The notes beneath the pieces were generated by a model, which saw only the letters and a program-made list of their open reading frames with translations, made no database searches and was not told the DNA's origin. From DASWZN01 sp036404435 (GTDB lineage Bacteria; Acidobacteriota; Terriglobia; Bryobacterales; Bryobacteraceae), in assembly GCA_036404435.1 (NCBI GenBank), contig DASWZN010000039.1, positions 1 through 64,000 of the forward strand: a DNA stretch of 64,000 bases, read 5' to 3'. How positions within the stretch are numbered: the stretch's first letter is position 1; every line of letters starts with the position of its first letter. Positions 16,780 through 25,296 of this stretch are shown in pieces. The position numbers and the translations under genes were made by a program.

Positions 16780-19472
16780 AACGTCCCTGGAACGTCTGCT
16801 TATCCCTCTACCGGCGTCTGGCGAACGCCTACCCTCACGAGTTCCGAATGGTCTACGGAGAGGACCTGGATCGGCTGGGTGAAGACGCCGTCCCGGAGGC
16901 CTGGCGCCGCTACGGTTTCGTCGGCCTGCTGCGCCTGCTGGCCGATGTTGCCGTCCGGCTGCCTGTCGAGTACTTCGGCGAGATCCGGCAGGACGTCGTC
17001 TACGCCCTACGGGTGTTGGCCCGTTCGCCCGGGTTCGCGGCCGTCGGCGTTCTCTCCCTGGCGATCGGGATCGGCATGTGCAGCGTGGTGCTCTGCGGAT
17101 CGAATGCCATGCTGGGCCCGCTCCCCGGCGCGCACGATCCGGCCGCGCTCGTCACGCCGCGAAGACACGTCTCCTACCCGTATTTCGAGCACTATCGCGA
17201 CCAGCAGCGCATTGCGGGCGCGGCGACGGCCTTCCTCGTTTCGGTCCCATTCGCCGTGGCGCCCTCAGGCGACAGGAACGCCCGGACGGAGCGCTTCTAT
17301 GGGCACCTCGTTTCGCCCGAGTATTTCTCGACTGTGGGAGTAACGCCGGCAGCGGGACGTTTCTTTTCTTCGGAGACCGAGAAGCCCGGCATGGCTCCGG
17401 TCGTGGTGGTCAGCGACCGCTTCTGGCGTACGTATTTGAACTCGGACCCGGAGGCCGTCGGGCGCCCGTTGCGGCTGAATCGTCAGTTGGCCACCATTGT
17501 CGGCATCGCGCCCCAGGGTTTTCTGGGCATGTGGCCTTGGAATCCCGCGGACCTGTTCGTGCCGGTGACGTGCGGCTCTTCCGTGGCGCCAGAACTCGGC
17601 GACGATGCCCTCCACCGCCGCGATCTCGAGATGTTCAGCATGGTGCTGCGACTGCCGCACGGCATGACCATACCCGCGGCCGAAGCCGCTCTCGATGCGG
17701 TGACCCGCGCGCTGGACCGGCAGTTGCCCGATCCGGACCGTGATCGCGATCGTCCCAGCCGGCAACTGGGCCTGATTCCGGCCGGCACGATCATGTTCGT
17801 GACACCCGAAGCTCGCGCGTTCGTAACCAGCTTCAATTTCATGTTGTGGGCCATGGTTTTGTCGCTGCTGTGCGCGAACCTGGCCAATCTCCTGCTGGCG
17901 CGTGGCAGCCATAGGCGGCGCGAGATAGCCGTCCGCCTCTCGCTGGGCGCGAGCCGGGCGCGCCTGGTCCGCCAGCTCCTCACGGAGAGCATCCTGCTCT
18001 CTCTGGCAGGTGGCCTTGCCGGCATCGTGCTGGCCTACTGGATCGCCCACGCGATGTCCTCTCTGCCGATGCCCTCGCAGACGCCGCTTCGGATGGACCT
18101 TCGTCCCGACTTCCGCGTTCTCGCATTCACGCTGGCGGTCTCGTTCGCGACCGGCGTGGTATTCGGACTGGCGCCGGCGCTGTCTGCCGTGCGCACGAAC
18201 ATTGGCGCGGTGCTGAAAGAAGGCGCGCAGGCTGCGCCTCGCGGCTATCGGCGGTTCAGCCTGCGCAACCTCTTCGTGGTCTCTCAGGTGGCGGCATCCC
18301 TCATGCTCCTGCTGGCTACCGGCTTCATGGTCACTGGCTACCAGCACACCACCCGGCTCGACCCCGGCTTCGATACCGCCAATTTGAGCCTCTTCTCGAT
18401 CGACCCGCTGCGCGACGGCTATTCGGCGGAGCGATCGGAGGCACTCTTTTCCAAATTGCCTGACGAGCTATCGCGCGTCAGCGGCGTCCGCGCGGTCGCC
18501 CTGGCCGGTGGCGTGCCCTTTTCCAACCTAGCCGCCAGCCAGGCCAATACCGTTGTTGCGGCCTCAACCGGCGAAGGAGACAGCCGCCAGGTATGGCGCG
18601 GAGTCTTCCGCGAGCGAATCGGCGCGAACTACTTCGCCACGCTCGGTGTCCGCCTGGTGGGCGGGCACGAGTTCGATCGTCGGGACCAGCAAAGCGAGCT
18701 GCCGCCGGGGACGGCCGCCCCCGCCGTAATCAATCAAACCGCCGCGCGCGCTCTCTTCAGGGCGGAGAACCCCATTGGCCGGCGCATTCAGGAGGAAGGG
18801 GCCACCTATACGGTGGTGGGCGTGACACACGATGTGCGATCCGGGTTCTTCGCGCCCAGACCCGTGGCGACGGTATTCCTGCCGCTCACGGCGGGCTGGT
18901 TTGTCCGCAGCCGCGCGCCTCGTGCCACAGTATTGGTGCGCGGCACCGCGGGCGCGGCGGCGCTCACCGCGGTTCGCGACACAATGGCCTCCCTTCATCC
19001 CGATCTCACCGTCTTCAATGTCCAAACCATGCGGGAGAATCTCGACCGCATGAACTCGTTCATTCAGTGGAGTTCTGCGGTCTATGCCGTCCTGGGCCTG
19101 TTTGCGCTGCTCCTCGCCTGCGTCGGCCTGGGCGGCGTCACGGCTTACGCAGTCGTGCAGAGGCGGAAAGAGATCGGGATTCGCATGGCGCTCGGCGCGG
19201 GCAGCGGCCAGGTGCGGAGGCTGGTGCTGCGGGAGGGAGCCGCGCTGATCGCGGCCGGGTCTCTGCTGGGTTTCGCCTGCGCGTTCGCGATCGCCCGCGG
19301 CGCTTCGAGCCTCACCGCCCAGTTGGCGAGCGTCTTCGAGACGCGCGCCGGCGATCCGCTCCTCGTCATAGGCGCGCCGATGCTGCTGGCCACCCTGGCT
19401 CTGCTCGCCTGCTACCTCCCGGCGCGGCGGGCGACCCGCATCGATCCGGTGGCTGCGCTCCGGGAGCAGTAA
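16776..19472 (+). CDS. ADOP-type ABC transporter permease (MacB/FtsX repeats)
   Basis: The 898-residue protein is an acidobacterial duplicated orphan permease: a short N-terminal cap (YRRLANAYPHEFRMVYGEDL), then two MacB_PCD-FtsX units. The first periplasmic region follows the segment near residue 95 and the first FtsX core includes ARGSHRRREIAVRLSLGASR. The second core has RRKEIGIRMALGAGSGQVRR. About eight membrane segments are predicted. No ATPase is encoded beside it, hence 'orphan'. It is expected to export or mechanically couple a peptide or lipid-like substrate; the substrate is unknown. It is co-transcribed with padR. Confidence 0.9.
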   Translation: MKRPWNVCLSLYRRLANAYPHEFRMVYGEDLDRLGEDAVPEAWRRYGFVGLLRLLADVAVRLPVEYFGEIRQDVVYALRVLARSPGFAAVGVLSLAIGIGMCSVVLCGSNAMLGPLPGAHDPAALVTPRRHVSYPYFEHYRDQQRIAGAATAFLVSVPFAVAPSGDRNARTERFYGHLVSPEYFSTVGVTPAAGRFFSSETEKPGMAPVVVVSDRFWRTYLNSDPEAVGRPLRLNRQLATIVGIAPQGFLGMWPWNPADLFVPVTCGSSVAPELGDDALHRRDLEMFSMVLRLPHGMTIPAAEAALDAVTRALDRQLPDPDRDRDRPSRQLGLIPAGTIMFVTPEARAFVTSFNFMLWAMVLSLLCANLANLLLARGSHRRREIAVRLSLGASRARLVRQLLTESILLSLAGGLAGIVLAYWIAHAMSSLPMPSQTPLRMDLRPDFRVLAFTLAVSFATGVVFGLAPALSAVRTNIGAVLKEGAQAAPRGYRRFSLRNLFVVSQVAASLMLLLATGFMVTGYQHTTRLDPGFDTANLSLFSIDPLRDGYSAERSEALFSKLPDELSRVSGVRAVALAGGVPFSNLAASQANTVVAASTGEGDSRQVWRGVFRERIGANYFATLGVRLVGGHEFDRRDQQSELPPGTAAPAVINQTAARALFRAENPIGRRIQEEGATYTVVGVTHDVRSGFFAPRPVATVFLPLTAGWFVRSRAPRATVLVRGTAGAAALTAVRDTMASLHPDLTVFNVQTMRENLDRMNSFIQWSSAVYAVLGLFALLLACVGLGGVTAYAVVQRRKEIGIRMALGAGSGQVRRLVLREGAALIAAGSLLGFACAFAIARGASSLTAQLASVFETRAGDPLLVIGAPMLLATLALLACYLPARRATRIDPVAALREQ

Positions 19473-19480
19473 GACTTCTT

Positions 19481-20449
19481 CTACCGGCCCGGCGTTTGCT
19501 TCCCCAGCGGAGAGGGCAGCTTCACCTCGCAGCCGCAATCCTCGCCCGCGTTCTTGGCCGTCTTCTGGTAGTCGATCTCGTAGTCGACGATATCCCGCAA
19601 GTTGGGCCACGGGATCTGGCCGTCGATCCGCCGCCCGTTGATGAACATGGTGGGTGTTCCGGTTACGTGCAACTCCTTGCCCTCGGCGACGCTGCGGTCC
19701 ACCTCTGCCTCCGTGGCCCGCGTGTCGACGCAACTGGTGAGCTGCATCGTGTCGATGTCCTTGTCTTTGCTCTTGGCGAATTCGAGTAGCTTGCCTTTAA
19801 AGTTCTCGGGCGTGATGTCGGCCTGGTGCTCGTAGACCCAGTCATGGTACTCCCAGAAGGCGGCCGGGTTCTGGCGGAAGATGCAGCGGCCGGCTATGGC
19901 CGCCGTCTTCGCCCACGGATGCATCTGCATCAGCGGGAAATCCTTGAAGTACAGGCGGACTTCCTTGGGGTACGCGCTCGCCAGGTTCTGACGGAGCATC
20001 TGCGCTTCCAACTTGCAGACCGGGCACTCGAAATCGCTGAAGATCACCAGCACGACGGGAGCGCCCTCGGTTCCCATACTCGGCTGAAACTGCGTTTTCA
20101 GCTTGTCCAGGTCCTCCTTGAAAGGATTCTCGTTGACGTCGAAGATGGCCGCTCTCAAGATCTTGTGGCCGTCCTTCGAGACCAGAAACGTGTCCACCTG
20201 GCTCACCTCGCCGGCCGTCGCGCGGACGTCGATCGAGTACAAGCCTGGCAGGCCGGGGGCCGGCTTCGCGTCGAGGACCTCGACGCTAATTGTTTTCCCC
20301 CAAACGAAGAGATGCCGCACGTAGGCTTCCAGAGTCGCCTTGTCGAAAGCGGATCGAACCGGCTTCTCCGCTTTCCCTTCCGGGGCTTGGCAAAATGCCG
20401 CCACACCGGCCAGACAGAACATCAGAGCACCGCGAGCCATGAAACCCAT
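19481..20449 (-). CDS. Secreted DsbA-like thioredoxin-fold protein
   Basis: The 322-residue protein has a signal peptide (about residues 1-22, GALMFCLAGVAAFCQA). A ~110-residue N-terminal extension precedes the thioredoxin fold (Thioredoxin_4/DsbA type). The redox motif is CPVC in FSDFECPVCKLEAQ and the cis-proline loop is GTPTMFING. The extension resembles the DsbC/DsbG dimer-like region of soil-bacterial homologues. It likely oxidises or isomerises disulfides in exported proteins. It is convergent with the ADOP gene; a second ATG at residue 4 is possible. Confidence 0.82.
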   Translation of the reverse strand: MGFMARGALMFCLAGVAAFCQAPEGKAEKPVRSAFDKATLEAYVRHLFVWGKTISVEVLDAKPAPGLPGLYSIDVRATAGEVSQVDTFLVSKDGHKILRAAIFDVNENPFKEDLDKLKTQFQPSMGTEGAPVVLVIFSDFECPVCKLEAQMLRQNLASAYPKEVRLYFKDFPLMQMHPWAKTAAIAGRCIFRQNPAAFWEYHDWVYEHQADITPENFKGKLLEFAKSKDKDIDTMQLTSCVDTRATEAEVDRSVAEGKELHVTGTPTMFINGRRIDGQIPWPNLRDIVDYEIDYQKTAKNAGEDCGCEVKLPSPLGKQTPGR

Positions 20450-20767
20450 AGAGGCCCATTCTATCAGCCTACGAATCCCTGAGAACCTTAGGCCCCCGCG
20501 CTGACAATTGTATTCAGGGGATGGGACGAACGCGCCTCACGCCCTCTCAGCCACATTGCGACCAGGAAACATGGGAGTGGAGGGGCGGTAGCCTGCGCCG
20601 TAGGGCAGGCGTCTACGTCCGATGCACATACCGTTTGTTGTGGGGCGGACCCCCTGGTCCGCGGCCGGCGCCCTCGCCGGCCTGGGAGTAGCGAGCGGCT
20701 CGCGGGGATCCGCGCGGACCTGGCGGCCCGTCCCACCCATGAGGGGCCTCCTCAACGGAGCGACTTC
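20450..20767. other. 318-bp intergenic region with family B repeat
   Basis: No supported gene lies here; open frames on both strands are GC-rich chance readings. The right half holds the family B palindrome (20640-20737). The left half is ordinary sequence between the start of the DsbA-like gene and the TTG of the UpxY gene, and should hold both promoters. CTGACA at 20501-20506 is a possible -35, with no good -10. Confidence 0.5.
20640..20737. repeat. Intergenic inverted-repeat element, family B, second copy
   Basis: The left arm (20640-20663) is identical over 24 bases to the arm at 13524-13547. The right arm (20712-20737) keeps CGCGGACC and CCCAC but has diverged between them. The two copies are about 7 kb apart and share no flanking similarity, which supports a dispersed element and not a tandem duplication. 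Confidence 0.7.
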
Positions 20768-21373
20768 TTGATCGAGCTTGACACCGAGTTGGACGCGGAG
20801 ATTCTAGTCGGACCCGACGCGCCTTGGTTCGCTCTCCACGTCCGGTCCCGGTGCGAGAAGGCGGTGGCGGCGGCCTTGCGGTCAAAGGGGTATGACGAGT
20901 TCCTTCCTCTCTATCGAAGCCGGAATCGCTGGTCGGACCGCCTGAAGGACGTCGACCTGCCCCTCTTCCCCGGCTACGTCTTCTGCCGCCTTGAACCCGC
21001 CCGGCGCCTGCCGGTGCTGATCACCCCGGGTGTGGTCTCGATTATCGGGTCGGGGAAGATCCCTCAACCAGTCGCGCCCGAGGAACTGGCGGCCATCCAG
21101 GTGCTGGCGAAATCCGGGCTGCCCGCCGTGCCCTGGCCGCATCTAAAGGCTGGCGAACGCGTGCGGATCGAGCGCGGGGCGCTGGAGGGCATCGAAGGGA
21201 TCCTCACCGCCATGAAGAAGGAGTGCCGTGTCGTACTATCGGTAACGCTGCTGCAACGCTCGGTCGCCGTCGAGATCGACCGCAATTTCATTCGACCCAT
21301 TGCTTCCGGGAGTGCCGTGCATGTCCGTGATCAGACGAAAGACCCGAACCATCAGCATTCGACTGTCCGATGA
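20768..21373 (+). CDS. UpxY-family (NusG paralogue) transcription antiterminator
   Basis: The 201-residue protein has a NusG N-terminal domain: PWFALHVRSRCEKAVAAAL, then FPGYVFCRLEP and the loop TPGVVSIIGSGKIPQPV. A KOW domain follows (LKAGERVRIERGALEGIEG). Such UpxY-like proteins load on RNA polymerase at one operon, usually a capsule or exopolysaccharide locus, and let it read through. The start is TTG 20768 with GGAG nine bases upstream; no better start is in frame. The truncated sugar-phosphate transferase downstream fits a former polysaccharide operon. The last 53 bases overlap the next gene. Confidence 0.85.
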   Translation: MIELDTELDAEILVGPDAPWFALHVRSRCEKAVAAALRSKGYDEFLPLYRSRNRWSDRLKDVDLPLFPGYVFCRLEPARRLPVLITPGVVSIIGSGKIPQPVAPEELAAIQVLAKSGLPAVPWPHLKAGERVRIERGALEGIEGILTAMKKECRVVLSVTLLQRSVAVEIDRNFIRPIASGSAVHVRDQTKDPNHQHSTVR

Positions 21374-21641
21374 CGAGTACGGCGCGCTGAGGGACGTGTG
21401 CGAATCCCAAGGCGTGCGTAGCCTGTCGGATTTTGCCCGCCTGGCCATCGAGAACCTCAGCGTCGGGGGCGGCTTAGAAGCACAGGTAACCGTGAAAACG
21501 CGCCTCGAGACGCTGGCCAGCCGCGTCGACGTGCTGGACCTCGCCGTGGAGCGCCTGGCGGGGATCTTCGAAGGCAACGGCCGGAACGGCGGGACAGAGC
21601 CCTCCGCCCAATTGGGAACGGAGGATGCGGTCCCGGCCTGA
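21321..21641 (+). CDS. Ribbon-helix-helix (CopG-like) protein with coiled-coil tail
   Basis: The 106-residue protein opens with a beta-strand and two helices of the RHH type (RTISIRLSDDEYGALRDVCES, then SLSDFARLAIENL). A heptad-like helix LETLASRVDVLDLAVERLAGIFE follows. The ATG at 21321 lies 53 bases inside the UpxY gene in another frame, so the two are probably coupled. RHH proteins usually bind DNA as dimers, so it may regulate the polysaccharide region. I do not know a characterised orthologue. Confidence 0.65.
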   Translation: MSVIRRKTRTISIRLSDDEYGALRDVCESQGVRSLSDFARLAIENLSVGGGLEAQVTVKTRLETLASRVDVLDLAVERLAGIFEGNGRNGGTEPSAQLGTEDAVPA

Positions 21642-21644
21642 CGC

Positions 21645-21945
21645 CTATGAATGGCGCAGATGCCAATGCCGCGCCAGGATGCCGCCGCTGAGCGAGGCCA
21701 GCTTGAGGAAGCCGGCCGCTCCCACGCCCAGGGCCACCATGCCAATCCAGTACAGGCGCCGGACGGGATACCGGGTTTGCCGCGGTGCGCTCCACCTGGC
21801 CGGCGCAGGCTCGTGCCAGCCGGCGTAGACGGCCAGCGCCACGAGAGTGCACATGATGAGCGCCCTCACGATCCCGTCGCGGGGCGCCGCTTCTTCGCGG
21901 CTCGCCACGGCGATGGCCTGGGGAAAGAGGAACCCCAAGAGCCCG
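21645..21945 (-). pseudogene. C-terminal remnant of an unknown membrane protein
   Basis: On the minus strand about 100 codons before the stop at 21645 look genuinely coding, with strong GC third positions. They give two membrane segments (IVRALIMCTLVALAVYAGW and LYWIGMVALGVGAAGFLKLA) and a basic end, ARHWHLRHS. To the right of about 21945 the same frame is only the shadow of the oppositely oriented sugar-phosphate transferase. No start codon with a ribosome site is visible at the boundary. I therefore call it a 5'-truncated gene. The family is not recognised. Confidence 0.45.
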
Positions 21946-22925
21946 CTGCCGGCCGCGGGCGTCGCCCTCATCGTCTCGATCGCCATGCTGGTGGCTGGCG
22001 TCCTGCTCCGCCACTCCGGTCTGGCGCTGGTCTCGGCTGCGCTGGCCGGGGCGTTGCTTGGATTCCTGCGTTTCAATTTCTACCGCGCGTCCATCTTCCT
22101 GGGCGACTGCGGCAGCCTCACTATCGGCTTCCTCCTGGGCTGCTGCGCGATCGTGTGGTCGAATGAGAGCGCCACCCGGGCGGCGCCGTCGCCCCGGTCT
22201 TGGCACTCTCCGTTCCCTTGCTCGATACGGCGCTGGCCGTGATCCGCCGCGTTCTCCGCCGCCGGCCCGTCTTTCACCCCGATCGGGACCACATACACCA
22301 CAGGCTGCTCGGCCGGGGATTGTCGCAGCGCCAGGTGGTTCTGGTCCTGTGGGCCGCCTGCGCCCTGGCGGCGGCCTTCTCGCTGGCGGAGTGCGTTGCG
22401 AGGTATCCCTGGCCCGCCGTCATCGCCGTGTTCTACTGCCTGCTGGCTGGGTTGGGGGTTCAGCGCCTGGGCTATGTAGAGCTGCGCGTTGCCGGGCGGC
22501 TGGTAGGACCTGCCAGGCTGCTGCGGGCGGCGAGGGCCGAAATCCGGCTCGGCTCGCTCGAAGAGGCGCTGGCCCGCGCCGTGACAATGGATCAATGCTG
22601 GGACGCGATCCGCTACGCATGCCGCGATCTGGGGTTTGCGCGCCTGTCGATGCGCGCCGGGGGCGCCGTGCGGGAAGCCTGGCTGCAAGGGCCGGGACCG
22701 TGCGCCGTTTCCTGGACCCTGCGTGTCCCTCTGCCGGCGAGAGACTGGGTGAACATCGGCGAGGGATTCGATTCGGCCGTGGAGCCGTCGGTTGTGGCGC
22801 CGCTGGCGGACCTTCTGCACCGGGCGTTCGAGCCCAGGCTGGCGCCGGGCGGCTGGGAGCGGGCAGCCGTGGCGCCCGAAGCCCTGCCCATTTCTGTGGT
22901 AACCGTCCCGGTAACCTCACAATGA
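21946..22925 (+). pseudogene. Truncated, frameshifted WecA/MraY-family sugar-phosphate transferase
   Basis: Homology to polyprenyl-phosphate GlcNAc-1-phosphate transferases starts abruptly near 21946-21955 (AAGVALIVSIAMLV), where the DG(L)AAG motif should be. The N-terminal ~150 residues with the first membrane segments are missing. The core motif ASIFLGDCGSLTIGFLLG lies in one frame. The next conserved block, PLLDTALAVIRR...FHPDRDHIHHRLL, lies in another. The shift is near 22177-22185 and fits loss of one G in CGGGCGGCGCC. A C-terminal cytoplasmic domain (CWDAIRYACRDLGFARLSMR) is intact to the stop at 22925. The enzyme would start surface glycan synthesis; as read it cannot be functional. 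Confidence 0.75.
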
Positions 22926-22971
22926 AGGCCCTGTTGAAGTCCCTCCCCGCCGGTGGGCTATTCTGGGTAGG

Positions 22972-23544
22972 TTGATTCCAACCAATACAGATGCCGCCGG
23001 CGTAACGGTCTGGTTCACCGGCCTGAGCGCCTCGGGCAAGACCACCATCAGCCAGGCGGTCGCGGAGGTGCTGCGCGCTCGGGGATACCGGGTCGAGACG
23101 CTCGACGGCGACGTCGTGCGACAGAACCTGACCAAGAGCCTCGGCTTCTCCAAGGAAGACCGCGACGAAAACATCCGCCGCATCGGCTTCGTCGCTCACC
23201 TGCTCTCCCGCAACGGCGTGATCGCTGTAGTGGCGGCCATCTCGCCCTACCGCGCGATCCGGGACGAAGTGCGCGCACGCATTGGGCGCTTCGTCGAGGT
23301 GTTCGCGAACGCCCCGCTCGAAGTCTGCGAGCAGCGCGATCCCAAGGGACTCTACCGCCAGGCGCGCGCCGGCGAGATCAAAGGATTCACCGGCATCGAC
23401 GACCCCTACGAGGTCCCGCTCGCGGCCGAGGTCGAATGCCGCACCGACCGCGAGACGGTCGAGGAATCCGTCGCCAAGGTCCTCCACGCGCTCGAAGCGT
23501 ACGGCTACGTGGACGGCGGCGAGGGCGCTTCGGGCTCGCAGTGA
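22972..23544 (+). CDS. cysC: Adenylylsulfate (APS) kinase
   Basis: The 190-residue protein phosphorylates APS to PAPS. Signatures: Walker A GLSASGKTT, DGDVVRQNL, NIRRIGFVAHLL and the substrate lid KGFTGIDDPYE. The length is normal for a stand-alone CysC. The start is TTG at 22972, just before the conserved VTVWFTGLS. No sulfate adenylyltransferase (CysD/CysN/Sat) is nearby, so PAPS may serve sulfation of a polysaccharide, which would suit the preceding glycan locus. The stop overlaps the rimI start (GTGA). Confidence 0.92.
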   Translation: MIPTNTDAAGVTVWFTGLSASGKTTISQAVAEVLRARGYRVETLDGDVVRQNLTKSLGFSKEDRDENIRRIGFVAHLLSRNGVIAVVAAISPYRAIRDEVRARIGRFVEVFANAPLEVCEQRDPKGLYRQARAGEIKGFTGIDDPYEVPLAAEVECRTDRETVEESVAKVLHALEAYGYVDGGEGASGSQ

Positions 23545-23978
23545 TCGAGATCCGCCCTTTCCTCCGCCGCCACCTGGAGCGCGTGCTCACGATCGAGAAC
23601 GCCTGCTTTGCCCGAGAGGCCTACCCGCGCGAGCTGTTCCTCGAGCTCCACCACGAATGCGCGCGCACCTTCTTCGTGGCGCGGCGGGCACGGCGCATCG
23701 TAGGTTACTCGGTTGCGTCGGCCGCGGAGGGGGCCGCGGAGATTGTCTCCCTGGCGGTCCTGCCGGAGCACCGCCGCGCGGGAGTAGCCACGGCCCTGCT
23801 GCGCCATACCCTCTCGCGTCTCCGCCGGGCGCGCGTGGCGGTGGTGACGTTGATGGTCAGAACGGATAATCTTCCCGCCATCCGCTTTTACCGCCGCCTG
23901 GGATTCCGCGCCGCCGGCCGCATCGCGCGCTACTACGAGGACCGCTCCGACGGCCTGCTGATGCGCAAGAGGCTGTGA
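23541..23978 (+). CDS. rimI: RimI-like N-acetyltransferase (GNAT)
   Basis: The 145-residue GNAT has motif A IVSLAVLPEHRRAGVATALL (acetyl-CoA pyrophosphate loop RRAGVA), motif B NLPAIRFYRRLGFR, and the early ENACF. These fit RimI, which acetylates the N-terminal alanine of ribosomal protein S18; other protein targets are possible. The GTG start at 23541 overlaps the cysC stop, so the pair is probably coupled. No tsaB or tsaE neighbour, the usual rimI context, is present. Confidence 0.72.
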   Translation: MIEIRPFLRRHLERVLTIENACFAREAYPRELFLELHHECARTFFVARRARRIVGYSVASAAEGAAEIVSLAVLPEHRRAGVATALLRHTLSRLRRARVAVVTLMVRTDNLPAIRFYRRLGFRAAGRIARYYEDRSDGLLMRKRL

Positions 23979-24023
23979 GCGGCGCCCGCGAGTGCGACAA
24001 TTACTTCTTCGGGGAGGAATCTC

Positions 24024-25040
24024 GTGTTCAGACACATCGCTATACTGGCCGCGCTTATGACGGCGGCATTAGGAGCGCAAGCTCCCGTGGATCCGCTCGA
24101 TCAGATCGTCAAGATGGGCCGCGGAGTCAACATCATCGGCTACGATCCGCTGTGGGAGGATTTCGCCAAAGCCCGCTTCAAGGAGCGACACTTTCAGCGC
24201 ATCCACGAAGGCGGGTTCCAGACCGTTCGCGTCAACCTGGAGGCCTTCGGCCACATGGATGCCCAGAACCAGCTCGATCCGGCCTGGCTCAAGACGCTCG
24301 ACTGGGTTGTGAAGAACGCGCTGGCCAACAACCTGATCGTCATCCTCGACGAGCACGACTACAACTTCTGCGGCAAGGACCTGGCAAGCTGCAAGCCCAA
24401 GCTGCTGGCGTTCTGGGAACAGATCGCGCCGCGCTACCAGGATGCTCCGGCCGGCGTGCTGTTCGAAATCCTGAACGAGCCGAACTCGCAGCTCAACGCC
24501 GTTACGTGGAACGGTCTATTGAAAGAGGCGCTGGCCGTCATTCGCAAGACCAATCCCACGCGCAACGTCGTCATCGGCCCCGCGTTCTGGAACGGCATCC
24601 ATTTTCTGGACAAGCTGGAGTTGCCGGCGGATGACCGGCACATCATCGTCACCGTGCACTATTACCTGCCCATGCAATTCACGCATCAGGGCGCGTCTTG
24701 GAGCCCGATGACCGCCAAGCTGTCCGGCGTCACCTGGGGCACCGATGCCGAAAGGCGTCGTGTGGAGGAGGATTTCGCGAGCGTCGCGCAATGGTCCAAG
24801 GCCGAGAAGCGGCCGATCCTGCTGGGCGAGTTCGGCGCATACGATAAAGGCGACCTGGACTCGCGCGCCCGCTATACGGCCCACGTGGCGCGCACCGCCG
24901 AGTCGTTCGGATTCGCCTGGACCTACTGGCAGTTTGACTCGAACTTCATCGTCTACGACATGGACAAGGACGACTGGTTCCAGCCCATCTGGCGCGCGCT
25001 GGTGCCGGAAACCCCCGCCGGTTCTCCCGTTCTAAAATAG
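24024..25040 (+). CDS. Secreted glycoside hydrolase family 5 (endoglucanase-like)
   Basis: The 338-residue protein starts with a signal peptide (about 1-20, ending ALGAQA). The TIM-barrel carries the GH5 acid/base E152 in FEILNEPNS and the nucleophile E269 in ILLGEFGAY. Other conserved features are RGVNI, the VRV strand near residue 69 and HYYLP. It probably cleaves beta-1,4-glucan or mannan outside the cytoplasm. No carbohydrate-binding module is attached. The GTG start at 24024 has GGGGAGG seven bases upstream. It lies between rimI and xseB, on the same strand as both. Confidence 0.88.
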   Translation: MFRHIAILAALMTAALGAQAPVDPLDQIVKMGRGVNIIGYDPLWEDFAKARFKERHFQRIHEGGFQTVRVNLEAFGHMDAQNQLDPAWLKTLDWVVKNALANNLIVILDEHDYNFCGKDLASCKPKLLAFWEQIAPRYQDAPAGVLFEILNEPNSQLNAVTWNGLLKEALAVIRKTNPTRNVVIGPAFWNGIHFLDKLELPADDRHIIVTVHYYLPMQFTHQGASWSPMTAKLSGVTWGTDAERRRVEEDFASVAQWSKAEKRPILLGEFGAYDKGDLDSRARYTAHVARTAESFGFAWTYWQFDSNFIVYDMDKDDWFQPIWRALVPETPAGSPVLK

Positions 25041-25044
25041 AACG

Positions 25045-25296
25045 ATGGCCGACGAACCTCAGCAGGAAAACCCGGCGCCTAGTTTCGAAGTCAGCCTGGC
25101 CGAGTTGGAAAAGGTCGTCCACGAGCTGGAAAGCGGGGACCTGCCGCTCGAACGCGCGCTGGAGTTGTTCGAGCGCGGCGTTCAGTTGAGCGAAGGCTGC
25201 CGCAAACAGCTCGAGGAAGCCGAAACCAGAGTCGAAGTGCTGATCAAACGGAACGGCAAGCTGCAGCCCGAAGCCTTCCGTCCGGACAAGGGATGA
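25045..25296 (+). CDS. xseB: Exodeoxyribonuclease VII small subunit
   Basis: The 83-residue all-helical protein has the XseB pattern: FEVSLAELEKVVHELESGDL, LERALELFERGVQL and a C-terminal coiled helix. Exonuclease VII degrades single-stranded DNA; the large subunit XseA is not in this window. Its stop overlaps the ispA start (ATGA at 25293), beginning a chain of overlapping genes through nadK. Confidence 0.92.
   Translation: MADEPQQENPAPSFEVSLAELEKVVHELESGDLPLERALELFERGVQLSEGCRKQLEEAETRVEVLIKRNGKLQPEAFRPDKG

Noticed and set aside
21847..22242. Complete small membrane protein starting at ATG 21847
   Set aside because: The first ~33 codons are out of place (the minus-strand remnant codes there) and the homology begins only near 21946; it is part of the truncated transferase.
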